A DNA stretch of 64,000 bases from Marinibaculum pumilum (GTDB lineage: Bacteria; Pseudomonadota; Alphaproteobacteria; Ferrovibrionales; Ferrovibrionaceae): assembly GCF_042646425.1 (NCBI RefSeq), contig NZ_JBHRTR010000028.1:558001-622000 (forward strand). Direction: 5' to 3'. The translations under genes and the position numbers were made by a program. Positions within the stretch are counted from its first letter, which is position 1. Every line of letters starts with the position of its first letter. Shown here in pieces: positions 41,963 through 50,117 of this stretch. A model generated the notes under the pieces. That model made no database searches, had not been told where the DNA came from, and saw only the letters and a program-made list of their open reading frames with translations.

Positions 41963-42700
41963 TTGCTGATCCTGTTCACTGATTTCGGTCTTGCAGGCCC
42001 CTATACCGGCCAGATGAAGGCGGTCCTGCACCGCGACGCGCCCGGGGTGCCGGTGATCGACCTGTTCGCCGATGCGCCCGCCACCGACCCGCGCCATTCC
42101 GCCTATCTGCTGGCCGCCTATGCGCCGGCGATGCCGGCCCGCAGCATCTTCCTCTGCGTCGTCGATCCGGGTGTCGGCAGCGACCGCCCGCCGATGATCC
42201 TGCGGGCCTGGGACCGGCTGTTCGTCGGGCCGGGCAACGGGCTGTTCGAGCTCTGCCAGCGCCGGGCTCTGGACGCCGCCGCCTGGCGCATCGACTGGCG
42301 GCCGCCCGGCGGCATCTCCGACAGCTTCCACGGCCGCGACCTGTTCGCGCCCGTGGCCGCGGCACTGGCCGGCGCGGCGGTGCCGGAAGAGTTCGGCGCG
42401 CCCGCGCCGCCGGGGCTCGGCCGGCAGCCGGACTGGCCGGACGACCTGGCGGAAATCGTCTATCTGGACGTCTACGGCAATGCGATGACCGGCCTGCGGG
42501 CGCAGGCCCTGCCGGCGGCGGCGCGCCTGCAGGTGGGCGGGCATGTGGTGGAGCGCGGCCGCACCTTCTCCGACCGGCCGGAAGGAGAGGCGCTGTGGTA
42601 CGAGAACGCGAATGGGCTGGCGGAGATCGCGGTCAATCGCGGCCGCGCCGATGCGCTGCCCGGCATGCGGCGCGGCGCGGCGGTGACCATCCTAGACTGA
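41963..42700 (+). CDS. DUF62 / S-adenosylmethionine hydrolase family protein
   Basis: A 245-residue protein of the SAM hydroxide adenosyltransferase (DUF62) family. Signature segments: LILFTDFGLAGPYTGQMKAVL, VVDPGVGSDRPPMIL, FVGPGNGLFEL and FHGRDLFAPVAAALA (with the catalytic His). Family knowledge: these enzymes hydrolyse SAM to adenosine and methionine; the related halogenases use chloride or fluoride. The start appears to be TTG at 41963, preceded by GGAGGGG. It follows parA by 24 bases, and only 13 bases separate its end from the convergent ggt gene. Confidence 0.88.
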   Translation: MLILFTDFGLAGPYTGQMKAVLHRDAPGVPVIDLFADAPATDPRHSAYLLAAYAPAMPARSIFLCVVDPGVGSDRPPMILRAWDRLFVGPGNGLFELCQRRALDAAAWRIDWRPPGGISDSFHGRDLFAPVAAALAGAAVPEEFGAPAPPGLGRQPDWPDDLAEIVYLDVYGNAMTGLRAQALPAAARLQVGGHVVERGRTFSDRPEGEALWYENANGLAEIAVNRGRADALPGMRRGAAVTILD

Positions 42701-42713
42701 GGTCCGCGGCGCC

Positions 42714-44636
42714 TTACAGGCCGCCGACCGTGCCTTCGCGCCGGGGGTCTGCGGCACCCACCCAGCCGTCGCCGCGGCGCTGCACGATCGCCAGGCCGGA
42801 GGTGGCGGGGCGGAAGCGAAGCTCGTGCCCCTTCGCCGCCAGGACATGGGCCAGGGCGGCCTGGCGGGGTCCGCTTTCCAGCACGGCGCCGCCGCCGGCG
42901 GAAAAGGCATGCGGCAGATTCACCGCATCCGCCGGGCCGAGCCGCCAGTCCAGCAGGGCGACCAGGGCGGCGGTCACATAGCCGATGATGCTGCTGCCGC
43001 CGGGCGAGCCCAGGATCGCGTACAGGTCGCCCCTGTCGTCGAACACCAGGGTCGGCGCCATCGACGATCGCGGCCGCTTGCCCGGCTCGACCCGGTTGGC
43101 CACCGGTCGCAGGCCCATTGCCGGCCGGAAGGAGAAATCCGTCAGCTGGTTGTTCAGCAGGAAGCCGCCGACCATGCGGTGGGCGCCGAAGGCGGTCTCG
43201 ATGGAGTTGGTCATGCTGACCGCATTGCCCAGCACGTCCACCACGCTGAGATGGCTGGTGGACGGCATCGACAGGTCGAGTCCGGGATCGAAGGGCCAGA
43301 GCCGGCCCTCCTTCTGCAGGCCGTCGCCGGCCGGCAGGGGCGGCGTGCCGGCAGGGACCGGTTCCGGCAGGGCGTCGAAGCCGACCAGCGCGGCGCGCTC
43401 CGCCAGGTAGGCAGGGTCCAGCAGGCCGGCCACGGGGACGGGCACGAAGTCGGTATCGGCGATATAGAGGTTGCGGTCGGCGAAGGCGAGGCGCAGCGCC
43501 TCCACCAGCCGATGGGCGGCGGCGGGGTGCCAGCGCCCGTCGTCGGGTGCCAGCCGCGCCATGTCGGCCTGCTCCAGGATGCCCAGTGCCTGCAGCACGG
43601 TGATGCCGCCGGAGGAGGGCGGGCCCATGCCGCAGACCCGGTAGCCGCGATAGGGCGCGCAGACCGGCGCGCGCACCTTCACGCGGTAGGCGGCCAGGTC
43701 CGTCGCCGACAGCATGCCGGGATTGGGCGCCCGCTGTACCGCGGCCACGATGGCATCCGCCAGCGGGCCGCTGCTGAAGATCGCGGCACCGCCCCAGGCC
43801 AGGGCGGTGAGGGTGTCGGCCAGCGCCGGGTTGACCAGGCGGTGGCCCACCGGCGCGGGCCGGCCGCCCGGATAGAACAGCGGCCCGGCGGCCGGGTCCG
43901 ATGCCAGGACCGGGTCGCCGGCCAGCAGCGCGTGCAGCCGGGGCGAGACCGCGAAGCCGTCGCGGGCCAGTGCGATGGCCGGCGCGACCAGCTCCGCCCA
44001 GGGCATCTGCCCGTCGCGCCGGTGCAGCGCCTCCAGCAGATGCGGCAGGCCGGGCACGCCGACGGAACGGCCGCCGACTACGGCCTCGCGGAAGCCCATC
44101 GGCCCGCCGGTCGCCTCGTCCAGGAACAGCTGTGGCGTCGCGCCCTCCGGCGCGGTTTCGCGCCCGTCCAGCGCGGCGACCGTGCCGCTGGCCGCGTCGA
44201 AGGTCAGCGCAAAGCCGCCACCGCCCAGGCCGGAGGATTGCGGTTCCACGACGGCCAGCACCAGGGCGGCGGCGATGGCCGCATCGGCCGCGCTGCCGCC
44301 GCGCGCCAGGACCGCCTCCCCTGCCCGGGTCGCATGGGGGTTCGCAGTGACGATCATGGCGCCCTGGCGCGCGACCTCCGCTGCCGGGCGGGCATAGGGC
44401 AGCTGTTCCCGCGGATCGCCGCGTGCGGGGCTCGGGGCGGCGCCCGCAGCCGGGCCGGCGGCGGCTTCCGGTTCGGCGCGTGCGGTGTCGTGGACGGGCG
44501 CGGCCGGCGACTGGGCGGCAACCGGGGCTTCGGCGGCGATCGGTGCGGCCCATGGCGCCAGCAGGCCGGCGGCAAGGGCGGGCAGCAGCAGATGGCGGGC
44601 GATGCCGCGCAGGCTGGTGGCGTCTCGCCGCATCAT
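42714..44636 (-). CDS. ggt: Gamma-glutamyltransferase
   Basis: A 640-residue Ntn-hydrolase precursor, longer than E. coli Ggt (580) because of an Ala/Pro-rich linker of about 50 residues after the signal peptide (LLLPALAAGLLAPWAAPIAA). The autoprocessing and catalytic threonine is in SMPSTSHLSVVD at about residue 460. The large-subunit gamma-glutamyl pocket region (ALDGRETAPEGATPQLF, with the binding Arg) and the small-subunit GSPGGSSIIGYV are present. Two tandem ATGs follow GGAGGAAGCG. It acts in the periplasm on glutathione and gamma-glutamyl peptides. It is divergent from the S58 peptidase gene with 165 bases between. Confidence 0.93.
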   Translation of the reverse strand: MMRRDATSLRGIARHLLLPALAAGLLAPWAAPIAAEAPVAAQSPAAPVHDTARAEPEAAAGPAAGAAPSPARGDPREQLPYARPAAEVARQGAMIVTANPHATRAGEAVLARGGSAADAAIAAALVLAVVEPQSSGLGGGGFALTFDAASGTVAALDGRETAPEGATPQLFLDEATGGPMGFREAVVGGRSVGVPGLPHLLEALHRRDGQMPWAELVAPAIALARDGFAVSPRLHALLAGDPVLASDPAAGPLFYPGGRPAPVGHRLVNPALADTLTALAWGGAAIFSSGPLADAIVAAVQRAPNPGMLSATDLAAYRVKVRAPVCAPYRGYRVCGMGPPSSGGITVLQALGILEQADMARLAPDDGRWHPAAAHRLVEALRLAFADRNLYIADTDFVPVPVAGLLDPAYLAERAALVGFDALPEPVPAGTPPLPAGDGLQKEGRLWPFDPGLDLSMPSTSHLSVVDVLGNAVSMTNSIETAFGAHRMVGGFLLNNQLTDFSFRPAMGLRPVANRVEPGKRPRSSMAPTLVFDDRGDLYAILGSPGGSSIIGYVTAALVALLDWRLGPADAVNLPHAFSAGGGAVLESGPRQAALAHVLAAKGHELRFRPATSGLAIVQRRGDGWVGAADPRREGTVGGL

Positions 44637-44801
44637 CTCGTCGCTTCCTCCTCCGCTTGCGCAGGCATCACCGCATCGGTGCTGTGCCGCCTGCGGATGG
44701 CACTCGCAGGCGGTGCGGTCAAGTCGCGGCCCGCCCGGTCGTGCCGCGGCAGGGCGGCGGGCGAGGTTGCGGGCCGGCCGACGGCCCTTACACTGCGCGC
44801 C

Positions 44802-45923
44802 ATGAACGATGGCTCGGAGATGGCGGGCGGCGCGGCGCCCGGACCCTGCAACGACCTGACCGATGTCGGCGGTCTTGCCGTCGGCCATGCGGTGGACGAG
44901 GCGGCCCGGACCGGCGTCACCGCGATCCTGCCGGCGGATCGTGCCGCCGCGGCGGTCGATGTCCGCGGCGGCGGTCCCGGCACGCGGGAAACCGACCTGC
45001 TGGGGCCCGATGCCGGCATGGACGCCATTGATGCGCTGGTCCTTTCGGGCGGCTCGGTGTTCGGACTGGACGCCGCCGGCGGCGCCGTCGCCTGGCTGAC
45101 GGCGGCTGGGCGGGGCTATCCGGTGGTGGGCCGCCGGGTGCCGATCGTGCCGGCGGCGATCATCTTCGACCTGGTCAATGGCGGCGACAAGGGCTGGGCG
45201 GAGCCGGGAACCACCGTCGCGCCGCCCTATCACCGGCTGGGGCGGGAGGCGGTCGCCGCGGCGGCGGAGGGCATGGGCGGTGCGGCGCCGTTCGCGCTGG
45301 GCAATGCCGGCGCCGGCTATGGCGCCCGCGCCGGCTGGCTCAAGGGGGGATTGGGCTCCGCCTCGCTGGTCACCGCGGACGGCCTTGCGGTGGCTGCCCT
45401 GGTGGTCGCCAACCCGGTCGGCAGCGTCCTGCGCCCGGGCAGCATGGAGTTCTGGGCGCGCCCGTATGAGCTGCAGGACGAATTCGGCGGCCACGATGCG
45501 CCGCAGCGGCCGGCGCCGGCGGTCGATCTGCCGGCGGACAGCCGGATCGGCGCGCCGGTCGGCGCGGAGCTGAAGGGGGCGAACACCACGATCGCCGTCG
45601 TGGCCACGAACCTGGACCTGGACAAGGCGGCGCTGCGACGGGTGGCGATGATGGCGCATGACGGCTTCGCCCGCGCCATTCGTCCGGTGCACACGCCTTT
45701 CGATGGCGATACAATTTTCGCGCTGGCGACGGGCCTGCGGAAGGCATCGCACTGGCCGCAGGCGGCGCAGGACTGGCTGCTGGCCCGCTGCGGCGCCCTT
45801 GCTGCCGACTGCGTGGCCCGTGCCGTGGCGCGCGGGGTGTACGCGGCCGAGAGCCTGGGCGATGCCCCGGGCTATCGCGCCGTTCTGGCCGGGCGGATGT
45901 CCGGCGGACAACGGGGAGAGTAA
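44802..45923 (+). CDS. S58 (P1/DmpA) family aminopeptidase
   Basis: A 373-residue Ntn-type peptidase of the DmpA/P1 family. Family segments are NDLTDVGGLAVGHAVDEAAR, VLSGGSVFGLDAAGGAVAWL and GLGSASLVTADGLAVAAL. The autocleavage site and nucleophile should be in LKGANTTIAVVATN (about residue 260), with Thr where DmpA has Ser. No signal peptide was seen, so it acts in the cytoplasm. Family knowledge: these enzymes release N-terminal L- or D-amino acids or beta-amino acids from small peptides. It is followed after 2 bases by the peptide-binding protein gene, so both are in one operon. Confidence 0.9.
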   Translation: MNDGSEMAGGAAPGPCNDLTDVGGLAVGHAVDEAARTGVTAILPADRAAAAVDVRGGGPGTRETDLLGPDAGMDAIDALVLSGGSVFGLDAAGGAVAWLTAAGRGYPVVGRRVPIVPAAIIFDLVNGGDKGWAEPGTTVAPPYHRLGREAVAAAAEGMGGAAPFALGNAGAGYGARAGWLKGGLGSASLVTADGLAVAALVVANPVGSVLRPGSMEFWARPYELQDEFGGHDAPQRPAPAVDLPADSRIGAPVGAELKGANTTIAVVATNLDLDKAALRRVAMMAHDGFARAIRPVHTPFDGDTIFALATGLRKASHWPQAAQDWLLARCGALAADCVARAVARGVYAAESLGDAPGYRAVLAGRMSGGQRGE

Positions 45924-45925
45924 GA

Positions 45926-47425
45926 ATGAGGAAACTTCTGGTTGCGGCCGTCGCCGCGACGCTGGCGCTTGGCCTGTCGGTCCCGCTGACCGCAGGCCCT
46001 GCCCAGGCGGCGAAGGAGACGAACGATCTGGTCCTGGGCATGGTGCTGGAGCCCAAGGGCCTGGACCCCACCGCCCGTGCCGAGCTGGCGATCACCCAGG
46101 TCACGCTCTACAACCTGTATGAGGGGCTGACGAAGGTGAACGGCGACGGCTCGGTCTCGCCGCTCCTGGCGGAAAGCTGGGAGGTGTCGCCCGACCTGAA
46201 GACCTGGACCTTCAAGCTGGTGCCCGATGCCACCTTCCACGACGGCACGAAGCTTACGGCGGCGGTGGTGAAGGACGCCTTCACCCGCTACGCGGCGGAG
46301 GACAGCACCAACAAGCGCAAGCAGGACTTCACCAACATGACGTCGATCACCACGCCGGACGACGGTACGGTGGTGATCGAGCTGGAGAATGCCGACCCGA
46401 ACCTGCTGTTCAACCTGGCGCAGGAGACGGCGGTGATCACCGACGCGAAGTCGGCGGCGACCAACGCCACCCAGCCGGTGGGCACCGGACCGTTCAAGTT
46501 CAAGGAATGGGTGCAGGGCGATTCCATCGTGCTGGAGAAGGACCCCGCCTATCGCGATGCCGGCGATGTCGCCCTCGACCGTGTGACCTACAAGTTCATC
46601 GGCGACGATGCGGCGATCGTGAACGGCCTGCTGGCCGGCGATATCGACGCCTTCCCGATCGGCGTGCCTGTGGAAAGCCTGGAGCAGTTCGAGAACGACG
46701 ACCGTTTCGCCGTCTCCGTCGGCACGACGGAGGGCGACACGATCCTGTCGATCAACAACAAGAAGGCGCCCCTGGACGATGTGCGGGTGCGCCGGGCGAT
46801 CGCCCATGCGATCGACCGGCAGGCTATCATCGACGCGGTGATGTCCGGCTACGGCACCCCGATCGGCAGCCATTTCCCGCCGCACAACCCGGCTTATACC
46901 GACCTCACGGGCATGTACGCCTACGACCCGGAAAAGGCGAAGGCGCTGCTGAAGGAGGCCGGCGCCGAGGGCACCGAGCTAACCATCAAGCTGCCGCCGC
47001 CGGCCTATGCCCGCCAGGGCGGCCCGGTGATCGCGGAGATGCTGAACCAGGCCGGCTTCAAGACCGAGCTCGAAAATGTCGAATGGGCGGTCTGGCTCGA
47101 CCAGGTGTTCAAGAACAAGAACTTCGACCTGACCATCGTCAGCCATGCCGAGCCCAACGATCTGGCGATTTATTCCAGGCCCGATTACTACTTCCAGTAC
47201 GACAATCCGAAGTTCAACGAGGTGCTGGCCGAGGCCAACTCCACCCTGGACGAGGCGAAGCGGACCGAACTCCTGCAGCAGGCGCAGACCATCCTGGCCG
47301 AAGATGCCGTGAACGGCTTCCTGTTCAACCTGCCCAAGGTCGGCGTCGCGAAGAAGGAGCTGACGGGGCTCTGGAAGGACGCGCCGATCTTCGCCAACGA
47401 CCTCAGCGCGGTGCGCTGGGAATAG
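45926..47425 (+). CDS. Peptide/nickel-type ABC substrate-binding protein (family 5)
   Basis: A 499-residue periplasmic binding protein with a signal peptide (MRKLLVAAVAATLALGLSVP, cleavage near AQAAKE). The SBP_bac_5 signature is in ITQVTLYNLYEGLTKVNGDG, followed by SWEVSPDLKTWTFKLVPDAT, AIAHAIDRQAIIDAVMSG and IAEMLNQAGFKTELENVEW. It lies 2 bases after the S58 peptidase gene and is closed by a strong terminator, so no permease or ATPase gene follows. It must therefore use a permease encoded elsewhere, or the system has lost its partners. The context suggests glutathione or gamma-glutamyl peptides as ligands; this is an inference. Confidence 0.92.
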   Translation: MRKLLVAAVAATLALGLSVPLTAGPAQAAKETNDLVLGMVLEPKGLDPTARAELAITQVTLYNLYEGLTKVNGDGSVSPLLAESWEVSPDLKTWTFKLVPDATFHDGTKLTAAVVKDAFTRYAAEDSTNKRKQDFTNMTSITTPDDGTVVIELENADPNLLFNLAQETAVITDAKSAATNATQPVGTGPFKFKEWVQGDSIVLEKDPAYRDAGDVALDRVTYKFIGDDAAIVNGLLAGDIDAFPIGVPVESLEQFENDDRFAVSVGTTEGDTILSINNKKAPLDDVRVRRAIAHAIDRQAIIDAVMSGYGTPIGSHFPPHNPAYTDLTGMYAYDPEKAKALLKEAGAEGTELTIKLPPPAYARQGGPVIAEMLNQAGFKTELENVEWAVWLDQVFKNKNFDLTIVSHAEPNDLAIYSRPDYYFQYDNPKFNEVLAEANSTLDEAKRTELLQQAQTILAEDAVNGFLFNLPKVGVAKKELTGLWKDAPIFANDLSAVRWE

Positions 47426-47467
47426 CCGGCCAGTGCCCCGGCGCCACGCGCGCCGCAGCGACCCCGA

Positions 47468-47499
47468 CCCCGGGCCGGCAACGGCCCGGGGTTTTTCTT
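47468..47499 (+). terminator. Strong intrinsic terminator after the peptide-binding protein gene
   Basis: CCCCGGGCCG (47468-47477) pairs perfectly with CGGCCCGGGG (47482-47491) around a GCAA tetraloop, then TTTTTCTT. This is the clearest terminator in the window, 42 bases after the stop. Confidence 0.88.
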
Positions 47500-47606
47500 G
47501 CCGCCGCCACGGGCAGGCGCGCGCCCCGGCTGCGACGGAGCCACGTCGCGTCCTGTGATTGCAGGTCTTGACGGCGGGCAGGTATCCGAGCCGAGAGCCC
47601 AAAGCG

Positions 47607-47812
47607 GTCATTCCATGGCCTGACCCACGGCTGTCCGGTTGAGCATGGCCCGCAGTGGCGCAGCGCTATGATGCGGCTGGATTTTCGGTGGCTCGCACCG
47701 ACTTCGGACATGGCTGCCGCAGCGGTGCCCCAAACAGCCGTGGGCCTGACCATGAAATTCGTTCCGCAGGCCTCGCGGTGCCGCGCCGCATGCTGAATCG
47801 ATCCTCGCCCCA
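47607..47812. repeat. Decayed copy of the dispersed palindromic repeat (copy 5)
   Basis: The 434-base gap 47426-47859 holds no gene. Within it 47607-47631 (GTCATTCCATGGCCTGACCC) and 47736-47771 (GGGCCTGACC ... GTTCCGCAGGC) resemble the repeat unit, and about 47789-47812 (GCTGAATCGATCC) resembles the inverted unit GCGGAATGGATCC at 11 of 13-14 positions. The copy looks old and scrambled. Confidence 0.5.
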
Positions 47813-47859
47813 CAGCACTGACCTCCGGGGGGCGCGGATGACGGACCGGGAGTGGCGCC

Positions 47860-49059
47860 CTACCGCACGTAGATGCGGACCTCGTTCGTGCCGGTCTGCG
47901 CGGTGGTGGAGGAGAGCGCCACCCGGTTCGCCGGCAGGCCCATCTCGCTCAGGGTGCGCATCACCCGTTCCGCGTTGCGGCGGGACTGGTTCTGGTTCAG
48001 CGCGGCCTGGCCGGCGCCGCCCTGGGCGGAGGCCACGGCCACCACGTCGAACAGCGCGCCCGGCCGGGCCTCCAGGGTCTGGGAGACGGCGTTGTACAGC
48101 GGCTGCGCGTAGGGGACGTTCGGCCGGTCGAAGCGGATCACGACCAGCGGCGCGCGGCCGGTATCGGCGAAGCCGCCGGGCTGCGGCACCGCGAAGCCGG
48201 CGCCGGCCAGGCTGGCATAGCCGGAGCGGTTCTGCAGCGACGGGCCCAGCATGGTGCCGGCATTGATCGCCGCGGACAGGGTGGAGATGTTGGACCGCTC
48301 CGAGGCGACATAGTTGCTCTGGCGGTTCACATCCTCGTTCAGCTCGGTCAGCAGGCGGTCGAGCACGACGATGGTGCCGTTGATCTCGTCCTCCAGCACC
48401 GCGAGCTGGCGATGATCCTCGTCGATCGCGCCGGGCAGGGCATAGATCGTGCGGGCATTGTCCAGCAGGTAGTTGGCGAGGCTGGAATCGGCGGCGACGG
48501 CATTGCTCAGGCTGTCCAGCGCGGCGACCTGGCCGGACAGCCGGTCCAGCAGGTCCTGCGCCTGGTTCCACTGGCTGACCAGCACCGGGTTCGCCGGGGT
48601 GGTGCCGAGCTGCAGCTTGGTGGTGATCGCCGCCACCGTGCCGTGATAGCGCAGGGCGTTCTGTCCGGCCTCGGCACGCACCGCCTGCAGCTGTGCGTTG
48701 CGGTCGGCGATGCCGCTGCGCAGCTGCTGCAGGTCGCCGCGCAGCGCCAGGACCTTCTGGCCGACGGCGGTGCCGGTGTCGGTCACCGGCGCCAGTTCCG
48801 GCAGCATGATGGTGCCGGAACTCAGCACCGGCTGGGTCGGCGACAGGATCGGATCGGCCATCTCGGCCTTCGAGGGCGGGATATCCACCCGATCGCCGCC
48901 GACGGAGGGCCAGAGCGCATCCTGGGAATAGGAGCAGCCGCCAAGCAGCAGGATCGCGGTCAGCGCCACCCCCGTCAGCCTGGGGGGAACGCCGCGCCGT
49001 CTCGCGGATCCGGAACGGCCGGCCGTCCCGTCGCGCCATGTCTGAAACGCTATGCTCAT
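47860..49059 (-). CDS. Lipoprotein with coiled-coil region and OmpA-like C-terminal domain
   Basis: A 399-residue lipoprotein, starting at ATG 49059 (GGAAGG upstream; an ATG 30 bases earlier is possible). The lipobox ends in AILLLGGC at about residue 42. Residues about 100-270 are helical and likely coiled coil (KVLALRGDLQQLRSGIADRN, LDRLLTELNEDVNRQSNYVA). The last 95 residues fit an OmpA-type fold (APLVVIRFDRPNVPYAQPLY, NQSRRNAERVMRTLSEMGLP) and end in NEVRIYVR. The Asp of the OmpA peptidoglycan site is not obvious, so binding is uncertain. The N-terminal family is not recognised. Confidence 0.8.
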   Translation of the reverse strand: MSIAFQTWRDGTAGRSGSARRRGVPPRLTGVALTAILLLGGCSYSQDALWPSVGGDRVDIPPSKAEMADPILSPTQPVLSSGTIMLPELAPVTDTGTAVGQKVLALRGDLQQLRSGIADRNAQLQAVRAEAGQNALRYHGTVAAITTKLQLGTTPANPVLVSQWNQAQDLLDRLSGQVAALDSLSNAVAADSSLANYLLDNARTIYALPGAIDEDHRQLAVLEDEINGTIVVLDRLLTELNEDVNRQSNYVASERSNISTLSAAINAGTMLGPSLQNRSGYASLAGAGFAVPQPGGFADTGRAPLVVIRFDRPNVPYAQPLYNAVSQTLEARPGALFDVVAVASAQGGAGQAALNQNQSRRNAERVMRTLSEMGLPANRVALSSTTAQTGTNEVRIYVR

Positions 49060-49673
49060 TCGCCTTCCGTACAGGCGCCCCTCAGTCATGCGCAGTCCCA
49101 CCGCCGCTGTGTCCATTGCCGCCCAGCTGCCTCACGATACCGTGCTGCCTCGCAATGGTCCGACGCTGCGGCTGGCAAGATCCCTCGCGGGCGCACCGTC
49201 AACGCTCCCCACACGCGCCAGTCCGGCGCACCGATCGACGTGGCGCGGCAGTCCGCTGCGCCCGTCGATGTTCCGGGCCCGGGCCGTTCCCTCGACCCGG
49301 GCCCCTCCGGGGTTCGGGTCGTCGCCGGGCCGCAATGTAACCGAAGCGCCCGGCAGTGCCGGGTCACCCGTTCGTCGGATCGCCCATCGCCGGCGCTTCG
49401 GGCCGGCGGATGCCGGCGTGCCTCCTTGGCGTCGCACGACCCTGCCGGGTGTGTGGCGCCGTCGCCGTGACAGGCTTCGCCATGTCTGCGCCTGCGGATG
49501 CGTCGGACCGGCGCCCCCTCGATTCGACGGAGGATATCCCGAAGCGAATCCCATGGACAAGCACAAGCAGGGCAAACCATGGAATTCGCTGGGTTTTCAC
49601 CGGTCGGTGTGGCATTTTTGGGCAAGGCGGCCGGCAGGCTGCGGCCGATGAATCCCGAATCGGGGAAAAGCGC
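49060..49673. other. Intergenic stretch without a recognisable gene
   Basis: Apart from the tRNA promoter beyond 49674, this stretch has no open frame with plausible protein composition, no good ribosome site leading into a recognisable protein, and no repeat copy. Several GC-rich inverted repeats occur, for example GGGCCCGGGCC around 49277-49312. It probably holds upstream sequences of the lipoprotein gene on the minus strand and old, decayed sequence. Confidence 0.5.
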
Positions 49674-49702
49674 TTGCCATGCCCGGGGGCTTCGGATAGG
49701 TT
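49674..49702 (+). promoter_or_regulatory. Candidate promoter of the tRNA-Arg gene
   Basis: TTGCCA (49674-49679), a 17-base spacer and TAGGTT (49697-49702), preceded by an A-rich GGGGAAAAGCGC stretch typical of strong tRNA promoters in alphaproteobacteria. The start would lie about 65 bases before the mature tRNA. Confidence 0.5.
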
Positions 49703-49776
49703 CCGCCGCCTTGACGGGATCCACCCGCCGCCGGCCGTCGGGCCGGGGCCCAATGACGGCAGGATCCCGGGCGCTG

Positions 49777-49854
49777 CGCCGGTAGCTCAGCTGGATCAGA
49801 GCACCAGACTACGAATCTGGGGGTCGGGGGTTCGAATCCTCCCCGGCGCGCCAT
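49777..49854 (+). tRNA. tRNA-Arg (anticodon ACG), CCA encoded
   Basis: A complete cloverleaf: acceptor GCGCCGG (49777-49783) pairs with CCGGCGC (49844-49850), followed by discriminator G and encoded CCA. The D arm is GCTC/GAGC with AGCTGGATCA in the loop. The anticodon stem is CCAGA/TCTGG with loop CTACGAA, so the anticodon is ACG (49812-49814). The T stem GGGGG/CCTCC carries the loop TTCGAAT. The wobble A would be edited to inosine to read CGU, CGC and CGA. The gene stands alone, with its own promoter and terminator. Confidence 0.97.
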
Positions 49855-49876
49855 TCTCCCTTCGGTCGAACGGCTT

Positions 49877-49913
49877 GTCCGGACTCTAAGAAGAGTTCGG
49901 ACTTCGTCCTTTT
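49877..49913 (+). terminator. Intrinsic terminator of the tRNA-Arg gene
   Basis: GTCCGGACTCT (49877-49887) pairs over 11 positions, one of them G-U, with AGAGTTCGGAC (49892-49902) around AAGA, followed by TTCGTCCTTTT. It lies 22 bases after the CCA end. Confidence 0.65.
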
Positions 49914-50117
49914 GGGGCGCGCCACTTACCCATTGTCCGGTCCGTGGCCAGTCCTGAGACATGGGTGACGGTCTTGTGCCGAACCGATTGTCGCATACCC
50001 GCGACGTTTTCCCCCAACTGACGCTCTTTGCCGTTGTGCGAATCCTGACGGGTCCGGACGGTCGGCGTGCGGATCGCGGACTTTCGCCTCGTAGCCCCGG
50101 GCCCCGGGGGCGGCGCT

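Noticed and set aside
42825..45923. A 1032-codon plus-strand frame covering ggt
   Set aside because: Only its end (from 44802) is a real protein, the S58 peptidase. The rest is the reverse side of ggt and has no recognisable domain.
49060..49776. Possible minus-strand gene upstream of the lipoprotein
   Set aside because: The open frames contain Arg/Pro/His-rich sequence without a ribosome site or family features.
49777..50117. tRNA gene as an integration site with an island downstream
   Set aside because: No integrase, no repeat of the tRNA 3' end within view and no change of composition in the genes that follow.
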